DNA from: Lumbricus rubellus
Lineage: Eukaryota; Annelida; Clitellata; Crassiclitellata; Lumbricidae
Direction of reading: 5' to 3'
Length of the DNA stretch: 64,000 nt
Assembly (NCBI GenBank): GCA_945859605.1
Contig: OX243816.1
Coordinates: forward strand, 35,292,307-35,356,306
In this document: piece by piece, positions 9,366-22,376 of the stretch
Layout of the letters: each line of letters opens with the position of its first letter
Position numbering within the stretch: position 1 is the stretch's first letter
Translations under genes and position numbers: made by a program
Notes under the pieces: model-generated
Databases searched by the model: none
What the model was told of the DNA's origin: nothing
Seen by the model: the letters and a program-made list of their open reading frames with translations, nothing else

Positions 9366-9504
9366 CGATTTAACGCTGTGGCTTTCACAGGTTACTTTAT
9401 TAAGCCCCTATAGATGACATGGATGAGGATGGTTGGTCTCACTGAAATTGATTTGTTCTGTTTGGAATTTTTGAAGAGAATAAAACGTATATAATAAAAA
9501 ATAA

Positions 9505-9506
<2 letters not shown>
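9366..9506 (+). mobile_element. REL retrotransposon 3' fragment (copy 8)
   Basis: It begins within the conserved C-terminal motif (RFNAVAFTGYF), soon reaches a stop, and runs into a poly(A)/TAA tail. Confidence 0.65.

Positions 9507-9561
<55 letters not shown>
9507..9561. repeat. (TAA)n tract
   Basis: The tail of copy 8 and the 5' border of copy 9. Confidence 0.95.
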
Positions 9562-10015
9562 GACCGGACGGCCAGACTCTAATCCCCTGGAGTAACGGGA
9601 AGGCGTTGGTTTGGGATGCGACTGTGGTGGATACGGTGGCCGCCTCGTACGTCATCGAGAACGCGACAGAAGCCGGGAGAGCGGCGGAGAAAGCCGCAAC
9701 AAGGAAAACTTCAAAGTACGTCGATCTCCAAAGGACATACATCTTCGTCCCCTTAGCAGTGGAAACAATGGGGCCCATCAACACTGAGGGTCTCGCCTTC
9801 GTGTCTGAAATTGGTCGTCGGCTGTCAAAGTTATCTGGAGACACACGTGAATCAGGCTTTTTATTTCAGAACATCTCAATCGCTATCCAGCGCTACAACG
9901 CCGTTGCCTACCAGGGCACCTTGTCCGGATTACCTGGGGCCATGGATCGGCCACCCTAAGCAATCTATATTTTATATGTTAAAGCTAAATCGAAAACTAA
10001 ACCTAACAGTCCAGT

Positions 10016-10047
<32 letters not shown>
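9562..10047 (+). mobile_element. REL retrotransposon fragment with endonuclease C-terminus (copy 9)
   Basis: It starts exactly at the nuclease motif: RPDGQTLIPW, then WDATVVDTVAASYV, VPLAVETMGPIN, SGDTRESGFLFQ and QRYNAVAYQGT, with a stop at 9957-9959. The frame is open from 9562 on. TAA tracts flank it. The 3' UTR lacks the hairpin, indicating another subfamily. Confidence 0.82.
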
Positions 10048-10611
<564 letters not shown>

Positions 10612-10890
10612 GTGGCATGGACTTCATCAAAGAGCTAGGGAAACGATTAACTCTAATCACCGGAGACCCTAAGGAGACCTGTTACCTCTTCCAGCGCCTC
10701 TCTACGATCATTCAGCGCTTTAATGCGGTGGCTTTCAGAGGAACTTTTAGGCTACCCAAAATCTTGACGAAGATGAGGCCGTTCCAGAGTAACACCATTC
10801 ACATCTCCGGATATTATTTTGAACACCTGAGGGATCATAAATACCTTTGGGTAAAAAAACAACAGTAATAATAATAGTAATAATAATAAG
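10612..10890 (+). mobile_element. REL retrotransposon 3' fragment (copy 11)
   Basis: It encodes MDFIKELGKRLTLITGD, then PKETCYLFQRLSTIIQRF and NAVAFRGTF. The 3' hairpin lies at 10826-10850, followed by A-rich and TAA-like sequence. It is the last member of the cluster before paralogue 2 resumes. Confidence 0.82.
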
Positions 10891-11020
10891 TCGATTTATC
10901 GAGCGCCATAGCTCAGCCGAAACCGAAGGAAAGGGCGCTGTACACTGGATCAATTGTTACTGTCAATTGCACGATTGTTTAAACAAATAAGTCTTTAGCC
11001 TGGATTTACTTGCGAACACC

Positions 11021-11664
11021 ATGATTGTGGAACTGCCTAGTATTATTGTTCTCTGTGCTACAGTGACTTGGACTACACCTCCAAAATTAAGCGACTCTGA
11101 GGAAAAAGAGGTAAAACAATCTACACCACATATTCCAGTAGTCTAACTGCATCTAAATTATCGGTACTTTAGACCTACTATCACATGTCAAATCAATAAA
11201 ATGTGAGTAAGTTAACAAGCAGGATGCAAAGTGTGTCTAATGAAAGGTTTGACATCTCGCTTAATCGCCTATAATATTATCGTTCGCGCAGTCAAGCGAC
11301 GTTGCGCCGCTACTCCATACTTCTAGTCCAACTAGAGTGCACTTCATAAAAGCTGTCGCTGAGATTAATATTGTATAGGCCTACTCCAGGGATGTTCTGT
11401 TGCCATTGTACGTTTCCAAATGGAGTAACGAAAGCCATGCTTACTTACTTAATTTACATAACATTTTATGTAGTAAATAAGCATGTTGCATAGCTTTTAA
11501 TTTACTTGTATCGTTCATGTAGGCCTACAAGTGTTTGTGGTGCGCAATTTGTTATCTTTTACTTTCAGTATCTTAAAGAGTATATCAGATTGCACGAGAA
11601 TGATACGGGTAAGACTATTGGAAATCAGCTCACCGCTTATCTAGCGCTATATTCAGAGTTCCCA

Positions 11665-11735
<71 letters not shown>

Positions 11736-14700
11736 CCATCATCATCGGTTACCTATCGAGCGTTCTTTTTATACGTGGTCCACAGTTCGACTATAATAGG
11801 TCTCTGTGGGCCCTCGACTTCTCGTTCCGTTTGATCTGTTCCATGGCTCTGAGTATAGGATTGCCTCCGTGATATGGCTGGGCCAGTTAGGATTTAATCG
11901 GACTTACCTATAGTACTTGATCTGTGTCGGCCTGCGTCCGGTTGACAGAGTAGCCGCGCCCTGCCCTCAACAAGGAACTGGTTGTTCTCATCTCCGTTCA
12001 CCCGCACCAAAACCATGGGTCGTGGATCTCGTAGTGTAGATTGGCCTCCCTCTCGAGCTGCGTCTGTTTCCCACGTCGCTTTCTTGTAATCGTAATCGTA
12101 TCGTAATCGTAATCTCGAGACTTCTACAGCGCCCACAAAAGCGAAGTCGCGGGAACCAGCTTATTCACAGGCGCTTAATCAAAACAAAATCGATAGGCAG
12201 CGGGTCAAGTCCGGAGAGTCAGGCAGGTAGACAGATGGACGGCTAAGGGGGGTGATGCTTAGGGTTGACATGACGAGGGATGTGAGGAGAAAATTCTACA
12301 ATCCTTCGAAAACTGTTCTACTTGATCGTAGGTCACTTGAAGTGACAGCTCTCTAATCAACAGTCTTGAATGCATAAATCTTATTTTCGCGTCACCTAAA
12401 TAACTGACATGTTGAGAAATTTCTGTTTCCACCCGGCGAAGATGACGACGGTACGTAGCCTATGTCGGCTCGCACACGCTTTGATGGTTACATTAACGTT
12501 AACCGTGGTATTTTTCCATTGAGGTAGAGTCCATGCCTTCGACTCTGTTAATACTTTGGCATACACCACCGTAGTTAGTTTTTCTTTCACTTCGTTTCAT
12601 TGAATCCACTTTACCAACTTTAATGTTTAAATTAAGACTGCAGGTTGCGGAAGTCATACAAGTCAACAGCTAAATAATTGACTAATGCTAGATTTGCCAC
12701 TTCAGTTCCACGTGAGAGACTTCAGTTCCATGTAAGAGACTTTTAGTCCAGCCTGTTGTGAACCCATTGTCATTAGAAAATATTGCTAACTAGAACTTTA
12801 TACTGATTGGTTTACGACTTTACGTGATTGTGTGGATGATGACGTCATTAGAACTGAAAGATACAAAAAGGAGTTCTAGTGACCTGAAAACTACTAGGTT
12901 ACTTCCACCAATTGCTAAGTAATTAAAAGTGACATTAAGAGATAAACAACCATAGGCGGAGACCTGGTCTAAAGTATGGGTGGGACGAACGAGCGACCAA
13001 AGGAGATCGTCGCCGAGATCGCGACATTTTGGGCGGAGGGATGAAGATTAGTTTTTAGTAGGGCTGTTGTTCGATTAAACATTTTAATCGAAATTAATCG
13101 CACGATTAAATTTTTTAATCGCAATTAACTGCAAATTAATCGCAATACATTTCCTTCAAATAATATTAATCTTAATATATTCTAAGTACTGAAGCATAAA
13201 ATTTTAATGAATGAATGCATTCTTTCTATTGCAAACATAAGCTTATTCGATAACCTTTGGCTTAGGCCTATTGAGTTTCTGCATTTAGTTTGTTGAACAG
13301 TTTTGTATGGCATAGGGCCTACAGAATTGAAACACTGTTCAAATCAGTCAACTGCTCAAAATCCATTAATTTTTCATTTGAGCCACCGTTAATTTAAATG
13401 ATATAGGCTTAAAATTAATGTGAAAATTAGACAACCGTTTTCTGACTATCAAGATTAATTATTTATTCAACCAATTGTATTGGCAGACCAGTTTATTTAC
13501 ATTGGTCGGTTCAAGGGATGCTCTTATTAATTAGCAATAGTACATGTAGGTCTACTATTGAACCTTATTATTTAGTGAATTTTTCATAAGAGGTTGCGGT
13601 TCTTGCCAAACCTCGTCTCAGTTGTCCTTCTGTGAACATTTATCATTTGAAAACCTGGATCCAATGGTCTTGCCATCTCCTGTAGGCTGAAGTTGAACGC
13701 ATGTTATGGTTCGCATGCAGTCGATAATTGGGCAAAGAATTGCTACGATAATACTCAAATTCTTTTTTGAAATATTTGCCAAAGAATGTATCACTAGTTT
13801 TAAGTATGAGCCTTCCGTTTAAAACGAGCTTTTCTGCTTCTGATTCAATTTTAATTAGATTTAATTAACGCGAAGGATTAATGCGTTGAAAATTTTAATC
13901 GCAAAATATTTTAACGCGTTAATCGCACGCGTTAACGCGATTAATTCAACAGCCCTAGTTTTTAGGCGTGGCTAATTGACATGAATACTAATTAGGCTTC
14001 CTATTGTCTGCGCTATGAATACTAATGAGCACACTGTTCCCAGTGAACTTTTATCAGCCGCTCCCTGCCCTCAACACTCAACAGGGAACGGTTTGTTCTC
14101 ACCTCCGTTCACACGCACCAAAACCATGGGTCGTGGATCTCGTGGTGTAGAATGGCCTCTCCCTCGAGCTGCGTCTGTTTCCCACGTCGATTTATGGTAT
14201 AGGCCTATTCTACATTCTATCGAAAACTGCTCTTGTTGATCGTAGGTCATTTGAGGTGACAGCTATGTGATTAACTGTCTTCAAGAGTTGCTACATAAAT
14301 CCATGGATAGATAAATCTTATTTCTTTCACGTGACCTAATTAAGTGACTCTTGAGAAATTTCACTTTCAGAAATCGAACCAAACCCGGAGCTTGGCGGTA
14401 CGTACAATTACATGTATGTAGGCGAGCACACGCTTTGATAGTTACATGTACATTAACGGTTAACCACTTGGTATTTTTTCATTGAGATAGAGTCCATGCC
14501 TTCGACTCTGTTAAGAGTTTGACCTGACACCACCGTAGTTAGTCTTTCTATCGCTTCAATCCATTTTACAGACTTTGATTGTTTAAAGTGAGACTGCTGA
14601 CGTAATTCAAGTCAACGGCTAACTAATCGACTAATGCTATATTTGCCAATTAAGTTCATGGGAGAGATTTTTAGTTCAGCCTGTCATGGGCCCATTTTAT

Positions 14701-17700
14701 CAGTAAATATTGCTAACTAGAACTATGCTGATTTGTTTACTGGATGAATGATGACATTAGAAGTGAAAGACATACAAGGAGTTCTAGTGAAGTAGCCTAA
14801 TAACTTCCAAGTTACGGTACTTCTACCCATTGCCAATTAATCAATAATGATGTTAAAAGATAAACAAAGAATAACGTTTATTGTGCGCTTTTATGACTAT
14901 TTGAAAATAGCCTTCATTAATAGTGAAAATTAACCATTAATTAATTGTTAATTCTTAAATAGTTAACAATTAACCTTCACTTGTTTATCGTTGACATCCC
15001 TAGTCAAATACCCTAGATTGAAGTATGAAGAACCAGTGTGACGCTGAAGTATACGCACTTCTGCAGTTTATCGTGGTCTCTAAAAGACTGCCAAGTAATA
15101 TTCTTTGAGATGTTGATTTGGTTGTGCTTTGTTTCGGTGCGCCTTCAGATGGGAATTAATTAGAAAAATCCATCGATTACATAAACGTTTGTATACCACA
15201 GGCCTAAGTCTGCACTGCAATCCTTCCTCTATGATCTCGTAAATTGTTCTGCGCACAACACAGCACAAACCGATGGATGGATGGATCCAGATTTAACGAG
15301 AGCGTAATTATAATATGACAACAGAAGCCATTGCCCTCGAAAAAATTCTTTATCATGTTACAGCATATCTGAACACGGTCTGAACAGAAGGTTGTCGTTT
15401 ATAATCCTCCGATCCGGCTGGTTGGAGAATTAGAGCAGAACCCTTCCTGGCCTTCCATCTCAAAACAGTTAGATGTGACCCATGTTTACAGTTTTAAGAG
15501 CATTAATAAGACCATCATATAGGATTGATTTTCTTAGGTGCTCCCATTTGTATGGTGCTAAGAGCAAAAACCATAAAGCACTGATATTCTTATGAATCTT
15601 ATCACAGGTTTAAAAGTTGAGTGGTGAGTGCATAAATTCATGTAACGTTTTGTAGATTATTTCGAAGGTGACATTCTAGGTGAAGATAAGCGAAAGCGGA
15701 GCGACGAAGTAAGTCCTGTAACTATGATACCATCATCTATCTTTATACATAAACTAGCTTGGGAAGTGGGTAGCCTACCCGGCGGTGCCCGAGAATTTTA
15801 GGAAGTCATTCACGTCAACTGCTAACTAAACGACTAAATGCTAAATATGCCACTTCATTTCAATGTGAGAGACATTTTGTTCTGCCTGTTATGGAACCAT
15901 TGTCATAAGAAAATTGCCAACTAGAACTATAATGATTTGTTTACGTTATTGGATGAATGTTGACATAAGAACTGAAGGACATAAAAGGAGTTCTAGCGAA
16001 CTAATAACTACTAAGTAACGTATACTCATTGTGAAATAATTAATAATGATATTAGGCCTATTAAAAAAGATAAACAACTAAAAACGTTTATAGTTCACTT
16101 TTTACGACTAATTGAGGAATAGCCTACAAGCCCTACATTAATAGTGAAAGTTAACCATTAATTTATCGCTTGTTCTTGAATAATTAGCCTAAGTAATAGC
16201 CTACAATTGTTTTTCGTTGACATCCCTAGTTTAAATATCTTATTCAAGTCTGGAGAACCAGTGTATGTCATTGAAGTAGGCATATGCACTTCTACAGATT
16301 ATCCTGGTCTCTAAAAGACTTCCAAGTCATATTCTTTGAGATGCTGGTTTGATTGTGCCTTTGTTTCGGAATACCTTCAGATGGGAATTAGACCTAATAA
16401 GAAACTTCCATCGATTACATAAACGTTTGGATACCACAGACCTAAGGCTGCACTCTAATCCTCTTTGATCTCGTAATTTTCTGTGCACAACACAGACTGA
16501 ACAGAAGGCTGTCGTTTATAACTTATCTGATCCGGCTGATTAAAAGATTAGAGCAGAACCCTTCCTCCTCGAAACAGTTAGATGTGACCCATTTTTACAG
16601 TTTAATAAGGATACGACCAACATATAAGGCATTGATAATCTTGTGAATCTTATCGCAGGTTCAAATGTTGAGTGCTAAGTGCATAAATTCATGTAACGTT
16701 TTGTAGAATATCTAGACTAGACAGAGGCGCGCGACGAAATACGGTAAGTCCTGTAATTATGACACCATCGTTTATATAGGGCCTATATTATAGGCTACTG
16801 ATGTGCATGCGGCATATCCTATACTTCTTCACCAAGAATCACCAAAATCTGACCGAGTAAAAGTGTATCATGCGCTGTGGTAAACTCCAGTGCCTTCTAA
16901 CTTACTTTCTAGACTCTCAGGCATAGCACACTTACGATTCCAGTGAAGTCACTCCATTATTAGCTTGTCGGCGTCGTATACAACCAACATTGTTCATGGC
17001 AACAAACCATTAAACATAAGCTTAATATGCGAACAGAATGCGTGTGAGCATGCTTTGTTGGTCTCTAATAATCATTTTATTCGATAGAGTCTGACGTTAG
17101 TTTGTGAGTTGCAAACACTCTAACGGACTCTTAACCATTCGATCGGGGCACATGAGCAATAGCCGCTGCGCTAATAGCCTAGTTGCGAAACACTTCCACC
17201 AAACACACGCGTAGAAAAGGCACGTCATCTGAGTCGTGATATTTAGGCTGCTGCATAATCACCATTGTTTGTATGCGCACTTGTTATAGCGTCTCTTTCA
17301 GCTCTCAACCGCTACTCAGAGGCGCTCCCGACTACAGAGCGGACACTGCATCGGAGTTTTCCGCCGAAGCGCTGAGCAATTGCGAGTGAAGGACTTGCCC
17401 AGGGTCCCTACGCGCAAGGCCGTAGACAGGGGGGTGTTTTGGGTGTTTGAACACCCCCCGAAATGAAAAACGCAGAAAAAAATCTATTGCATTTTTTAGT
17501 TCGTGATGCAAAAAACCATGACAAATCATGAAAACACCCTCCGAAATGAAGTAACAGAAATTTGAGGGCGAAAATATTTCAAAGATTTCGACCGGATGAC
17601 TAAAAAAAGGTCGTCACAAATTTTAGCGGCGAAAATGGAAAATATTTTTAAAATTTGGCCGCCGCTGAAAACACCCCCCGAAATAAAATCCTGGCTACGG

Positions 17701-18021
17701 CCTTGCCTACGCGGCGACTTGAGGTGGATTTGAACCTCGAACCTTCCGGCTTCAAGGCAACGACGCCACCACTATCGCCCCACATTGCCATTAAACTTAT
17801 CTGATAGGCCTACATTATGGGACGTTATCCTTTCCCTCGTAAACACTTTTATCGCCATATTTTATTAAACCACTTACAAAGAATACTAGATACTTAGATG
17901 GTATCCTTTATTATTTCGGTGTAGGCATATACATGTACATGTAGCCTACATGTATTTTCAGGCTGACTCACGTTTCTTCAAAAATATAGACCCAAGATGG
18001 ATTCCACAACGCAACTTATGA
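11021..18021 (+). CDS. Astacin paralogue 2: propeptide-only gene or decayed fragment
   Basis: Exons: 11021-11110, 11569-11608, 14371-14397, 15656-15708 and 17962-18021. They match exons 1-4 and 9 of the intact astacin genes; exons 5-8, which encode the catalytic domain, are absent. All splice sites are canonical. Exon 4 ends in phase 0 and the last exon starts in phase 0, so the retained exons join in frame into an 89-aa reading frame: signal-like segment, propeptide with the switch motif YFEGD, a basic KRKR, and a C-tail ADSRFFK with altered ending. The 5' UTR is split by about 6.4 kb of retrotransposons and the original promoter has no TATA box, so expression is uncertain. It is either a fragment or a stand-alone propeptide. 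Confidence 0.5.
11666..11746. repeat. (CAT)n microsatellite in intron 2 of paralogue 2
   Basis: About 27 CAT units, in the same intron position as in paralogue 1 and gene A. Confidence 0.95.
11980..12090 (+). repeat. Direct repeat of 14093-14205
   Basis: About 110 bp sharing CAAAACCATGGGTCGTGGAT and GAGCTGCGTCTGTTTCCCAC with the block at 14093-14205. It marks an internal duplication of this intron. Confidence 0.8.
12290..13030 (+). repeat. Duplicated intron/exon-3 block, decayed copy
   Basis: It parallels 14200-14880. At the place of exon 3 (about 12420-12455) the donor GGTACGT survives but the acceptor and coding bases do not. The downstream part matches the repeated intron block also found at 4.3, 14.6 and 15.8 kb. 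Confidence 0.7.
13059..13957. mobile_element. hAT-like element with 8-bp TSD (GTTTTTAG)
   Basis: The left end is TAGGGCTGTTG and the right end CAACAGCCCTA; both are followed inward by TTAATCG-rich subterminal repeats. Perfect duplications GTTTTTAG lie at 13051-13058 and 13958-13965. It is 899 bp with no recognisable coding sequence. Confidence 0.9.
14093..14205 (+). repeat. Direct repeat of 11980-12090
   Basis: The second copy of the intron duplication. The ATG-containing frame over it is not supported as coding. Confidence 0.8.
15800..16740 (+). repeat. Duplicated intron block with decayed second exon 4
   Basis: It repeats the 14.6-15.7 kb sequence. Near 16707-16743 an acceptor and a GTAAGT donor flank a shortened, stop-containing relic of the switch exon, which reads TATCTAG where exon 4 has TATTTCGAAGG. 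Confidence 0.7.
17290..17795 (-). mobile_element. tRNA-derived SINE (family 1), split by a MITE
   Basis: On the minus strand the 5' part (17795-17706) carries a GGTTCAAATCC B box. The 3' part (17414-17290) ends in GGGAGCGCCTCTGAGTAG, matching the SINE at 50218. The two halves are separated by the hAT-like element 17415-17705, which duplicated CCTACGCG. Confidence 0.8.
17415..17705. mobile_element. hAT-like MITE with 8-bp TSD (CCTACGCG)
   Basis: Perfect 11-bp inverted ends CAAGGCCGTAG and CTACGGCCTTG, with CCTACGCG duplicated at 17407-17414 and 17706-17713. It contains GATGAC...GTCGTC at 17595-17615. A second member of the family is at 47649. Confidence 0.92.
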
Positions 18022-18869
18022 ACTTTCAACAACGCCAACTTTTTCGTCGTTGCAACTAAAAGCAAAATACTACAGAAACTGGACAAGCATATTAATCCGA
18101 AAGAGAAAAACTGCTCGTAAACAGGGGCGGAAACCTAGGGGGGGACAGGGGGGGACGGTCCCCCCCAATAAAGACGTTGGGGGGGACGGCCCATGCATTT
18201 GTCCCCCCCAATGTTTAAGCGTTAGGACATGTACACAATCTTCAGTAGGGAACTAGAGAAAAAAAGTTTAGCAGATGAAGTAAATATTTATAATGATATG
18301 AATTTCAGGGCAATCCAGGTACTAACCAAAAGTTATTAAGTCCCACGTTGGATAGATTGCGAACATTATACTGTATAGATAAGACACCTCTTTTAACTTA
18401 CAACCAATTATTATAATAACATTGCCAACACCCAACGTCGCAAAAAGTCATATATCGGGTTTCTGCTACATTTCTTTCATCTTTCCTTCAGGCTCGAATC
18501 AGCGTCATGTTCAACATCGAAAATAATATGGAAAGTAGATAAGTTAGTAAGTAAGTATTTGTATATTACTCCTCTTGAAAAAGAACAATGGGACATAGAA
18601 AATCATTATTATATATCGAAGTAGAAATAGGCAATAAAAACGTACGAATTAATTTGCAAGTTGAATAGTTACTAATCTAAACTATCATCGTCAAACAAGT
18701 TAACTTTATAGAATTCTGGTGATAAATCCATTTTCAAACAACGATTCACATCGTTGAATCTGCAGATTATGCAGTGGGGCATAAGGGAGTAACCAGTTAC
18801 ACGTTTAGGTGGAAGAGAAGATCGAGGAGGACTTGACATAGAGACTGTGGTAAGCAAACTGATTATACT

Positions 18870-19600
18870 GGAATCAATATGATGTCTTTACACACCCGAA
18901 AATCGTTGGTAATACATGATTCAAATTGATGTCCTTACACAATCGAAATCGTTAGAGATCATGCTTGGCCGAGTGGGTTGTAGCCCGCTCGCCGCGCCGG
19001 CGGCCCGGGTTCGATTCCCGGTCAGAGATTAATTTCTCGGATCTTTACTGCGGGTGGCTCGGTCGCAATATAAACGTGGAGTAAGAGGTTGTTCTCTGCC
19101 TCCGACTGTAAAGGCCCTTTGGTCAAACACGGTCGTTAAACTACTTTCCTCGAAATTGTTGATAAAACCAAAATCAAAATTATGTTTTTACAATTTTACA
19201 CACCCGAAAAATGTTGATAATACTGGAATCAAAGTGATATCCTTACACATTTGAAAATCCTCAATAATTCTGGAATCAAAATGATGTCCTTATACACTCG
19301 AAAATTGTTGATAAAACTGGGAAAAAAAATATCCTTACACACCCGAAAATCATGGATAGTACGAAAGTCAAAATAATGTCCTTAGACACCAGAAAATCGT
19401 TGATAATACTGGAATCAAACTGATGTCCTTAAACGACCCAAAATCGTTGATAATAACTAAATCTAATATGTTGTCCTTAGACACCCGAAAATCGTTAATA
19501 ATACTTAAATCAATAATGTTGTTCTTAGACACCCGAACATTGTTGATAGTACGAGAATCAAAATATTGTTCTTAGACACCCGAAAATCGCTGGTAATACT
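18870..19600 (+). repeat. ~48-bp minisatellite array
   Basis: About a dozen diverged units follow the pattern CACCCGAAAATCGTTGATAA, then TACTGGAATCAAAATGATGT, then CCTTA. The array is interrupted by the SINE at 18955-19160. Confidence 0.88.
18955..19160 (+). mobile_element. tRNA-derived SINE (family 2)
   Basis: The A-box-like TGGCCGAGTGG (18966-18976) and B box GGGTTCGATTCCC resemble a Ser/Leu-type tRNA, but there is no closed anticodon arm or 3' acceptor. A non-tRNA body with GCCTCCGACTGTAAAGGCCC follows. It sits inside the minisatellite. Confidence 0.7.
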
Positions 19601-20339
19601 TCACAGATCACAAGTCACAAGCCAGGTCTCGTGATCAGGGAGCAAATGCGCAACTTTAGACTACCAGATAGTTATAAAATCGCATCCTCGCAGCAAAAAA
19701 TAGTTTTTAAAAACCATTGTCATGTGATTGGCAGTTTTCTACTAGGGAATATCGAAAGATTGAGAAAGTGTCATACAGTTCTGAAACTTTCTTTGAAATG
19801 CTCTGATAGCAGGTATATTAATAATTATAGACACGAGTAGGTTTTCATTTCTATCAGTGTTTCTTTTCCATTCTTTCTATTAAACATAATTTGCATTAAA
19901 AAATTAACACAAAGAATTTTGTCATGAATTTGACTAAAATTCAGTATATAGTATGTTTTTCTTATATATATATCGTTGATTTCATACATTACAGAGGTGT
20001 CTATGTTAAATGCTTCGAATGTTTTTTGCAAAGCAATTGTGTGAAATTTGGCAAATTCCATCATTTTATAAATTCATATTATAACCTTTAAAGAGGTGTC
20101 TAATAAAATATGGTCCCCGATCGTTTTCAATAACAAATTAGAGTTTGAACAACTTCTATCGGGACTGAGAAAATGGACAATTTTTTGATTTTGGATGACA
20201 GCTAAAATGCTACAATTAGATGTGAACATTAAAAAACAGCCTTCCTTCACCCCTCCCAACTCGGCGTTTCGCGCCTCAGCAATCGACTTTCGGCCGCTCG
20301 TCCGTCCCCCCCAAAGTTCGGACCAGGTTTCCGCCCCTG

Positions 20340-21641
20340 CGAGTCGTAAACAGACCTAATAATTATCCTTGTGGGCTTATCTACTGCGCAAATTATATCG
20401 AATGCATAATTGGAGATAATTTTGTGAATCGTGTAGGCCTATGCTGACATATCTTAATTAAGAAATAAATCTATATAGATCTAGCAAACTAGCAAAAATT
20501 TTGCTGTGGAATAATAAGTATAGGCCTACAGACTATACTGAGCACAGATTAAATTGGACTAGATATCAACAGACTGCCAGTCCCAAGACCGTAAAAATAA
20601 CTTTGCATCCAGTAAGGGGGCCACATGTTGGAAATCAAGGAAACACGTAGATCATCGCCGCTGAGACATCGCGTGGCCAAGCTTCATGTCACGTAAATTT
20701 CGAATTTAGGCCTACGCATACCGCACGCCGCAAAACCGACGACTCTGCTGTCACATCCCATAGCCTATGTGCAGTGATAAGAATCTTTTCAAGAACTTTA
20801 ATAACCAATACACAGCATAGGCTAAGTGTTCCTAGCAAACGAACAGAGAAAGAGGATACAAGTTACAGGGATACACTGTGTTTTGTTTCAGTGCATAAAG
20901 GGCAGTGGACGTGAACACAATTAATTCAATTCAATTTTTCGTTTAATCAACACTTCAGGCTGGCAGAACGCAGCATGTTACATATAACTAATTTTGCAAA
21001 GGTTTTATGTAAAATTCAGTTTATAAGCAACATAAATAAATAGACTAGCCTATTGGGTTTGAATTAATAGTAATTAGCATTAATATTACGTAGCAAAATT
21101 TTACGATGTTCTCTATGCCCCTATAGGCTGTTCGGCAATCATAGCAAAGTTGCTGGTGAGTAGGCCTATTTGTGCCCAAATCATACAGTGTTCCGGTTAC
21201 GTTACACCATAGACTTCAATTGCCCATCCCAAGACGGTAAAATGACTTCGCATGAATCCGAGGTGCGCATGCTGGAAATCACGACATTAGGCTAGATCAT
21301 TCATTCATTCATTCATTATTAGAATTTATATAGCGCCTCTTCAAGAAACTACTCAGAGGCGCTCCCAGCCCATAGCTTACCGGTAACCAAACTTCATGAC
21401 ACGAAATTTTTTTAGCAACGTATGCCCTGTCAGGGCTGTTTTTAAGGAATTTGCAGAACTGCACAACTCCTTTCCTTTCCTATCCTCCATGGTAAATTAC
21501 TCCCAATCGGAATAAAATGGCCTTTTTCAACTAGTTTTAACTGCACAGAAGTGCTTCTCAGCTTCTACAACCGCACAATTCTATTTAGAACTGCACATTT
21601 TGTGTACAACTGCACGTTAAAAAAGCCCTGTGCCCTGTAGT
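20340..21641. other. Intergenic AT-rich region
   Basis: No gene is recognised. It contains a short (ATTC)n run at 21301-21317 followed by a minus-strand L2-like 3' tail (AGCGCCTCTTCAAG, then CAGAGGCGCTCCCAG, 21330-21370). Confidence 0.6.
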
Positions 21642-22376
21642 CATGGGGGAATGAGACGGGGGTCCAGAGGGGGGGCAAATGTTCCCCAAAATTTCGGGCA
21701 AGTCTGTTTTTCGGGCAAGTAGACCCAAAAATTATTTTTTTAAATAAGGAATTTTTTACAGATTCCGGCTGGACGACCCAAAACGGTCGTCAGAACAGAA
21801 TTTTCGTCAAAAATAACGGCAGTTTTCGGAAGATTTCGGCCGGATGACTAAATAAAAGGTCGTCAGAATTTTCGGGCAAAAATAGCATTTTGCCCCTCAA
21901 CTGCTGAAATGTTCCCTACGCCCATGGGCGTCAGCAGAAAAATTTGCAGGAGGGGGCAAAAATTTTGCGATGGTCACGGTTGAATTTTTCAGTGCCAAAA
22001 GCATGAAAAATACAGCGCTGGAAATTAAAAACACGGGTATTTTTCAAAGAGGTTTCTTAATGCAAATTTCTCAGTGTCATTTTGTGTATTATTTTCAATA
22101 TGAATAGTTTCCTAAGTGAGAATTTTTTAAAATCCAAAAGTAGATGCTAAAAAGTCGGTCCATGAAGGGCACTATAAATATTTATTTCTATAAAGATTTC
22201 CAAGCGTATATTTATGACTTTCACTGTGTGTGTCATTCGTATCCTTCGTGTTTTAATGCGAAGAAGTTTGTTAAAAACTCAAAAGTAGTAGTTAGAAAAA
22301 TAAGTGTCACTTTTCCAGAGGGGGCAAGTGCCCCCCCCCTTGCCCCTATGTGCGGGCGCCCATGCCTACGCCGATG
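21642..22376. mobile_element. hAT-like element with 8-bp TSD (CCTGTAGT), outer of a nest
   Basis: It starts CATGGGGGAATG and ends CCTACGCCGATG, with perfect CCTGTAGT duplications at 21634-21641 and 22377-22384. It carries GATGAC...GTCGTC (21843-21864). Another element (21923-22364) is inserted near its right end. Confidence 0.85.
21923..22364. mobile_element. hAT-like MITE with 8-bp TSD (CCTACGCC), nested
   Basis: Ends CATGGGCGTCAGCAG and TGCGGGCGCCCATG, with perfect CCTACGCC duplications at 21915-21922 and 22365-22372. It is the same family as the interrupted copy at 23131-24731. The 79-aa frame inside it is not supported as a gene. Confidence 0.9.

Larger units (their letters stand above)
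18122..20339. mobile_element. Probable hAT-like element containing a minisatellite
   Basis: Inverted ends CAGGGGCGGAAACCT and AGGTTTCCGCCCCTG. The flanks resemble each other (CTCGTAAA, and CGAGTCGTAAA with three extra bases), so the target duplication is imperfect. The element holds a ~48-bp tandem array and a SINE. No transposase is recognisable. Confidence 0.7.

Noticed and set aside
18962..19025. tRNA gene (Ser/Leu-like)
   Set aside because: A and B boxes are present but the acceptor stem and anticodon arm do not close; the 3' body is SINE-like.
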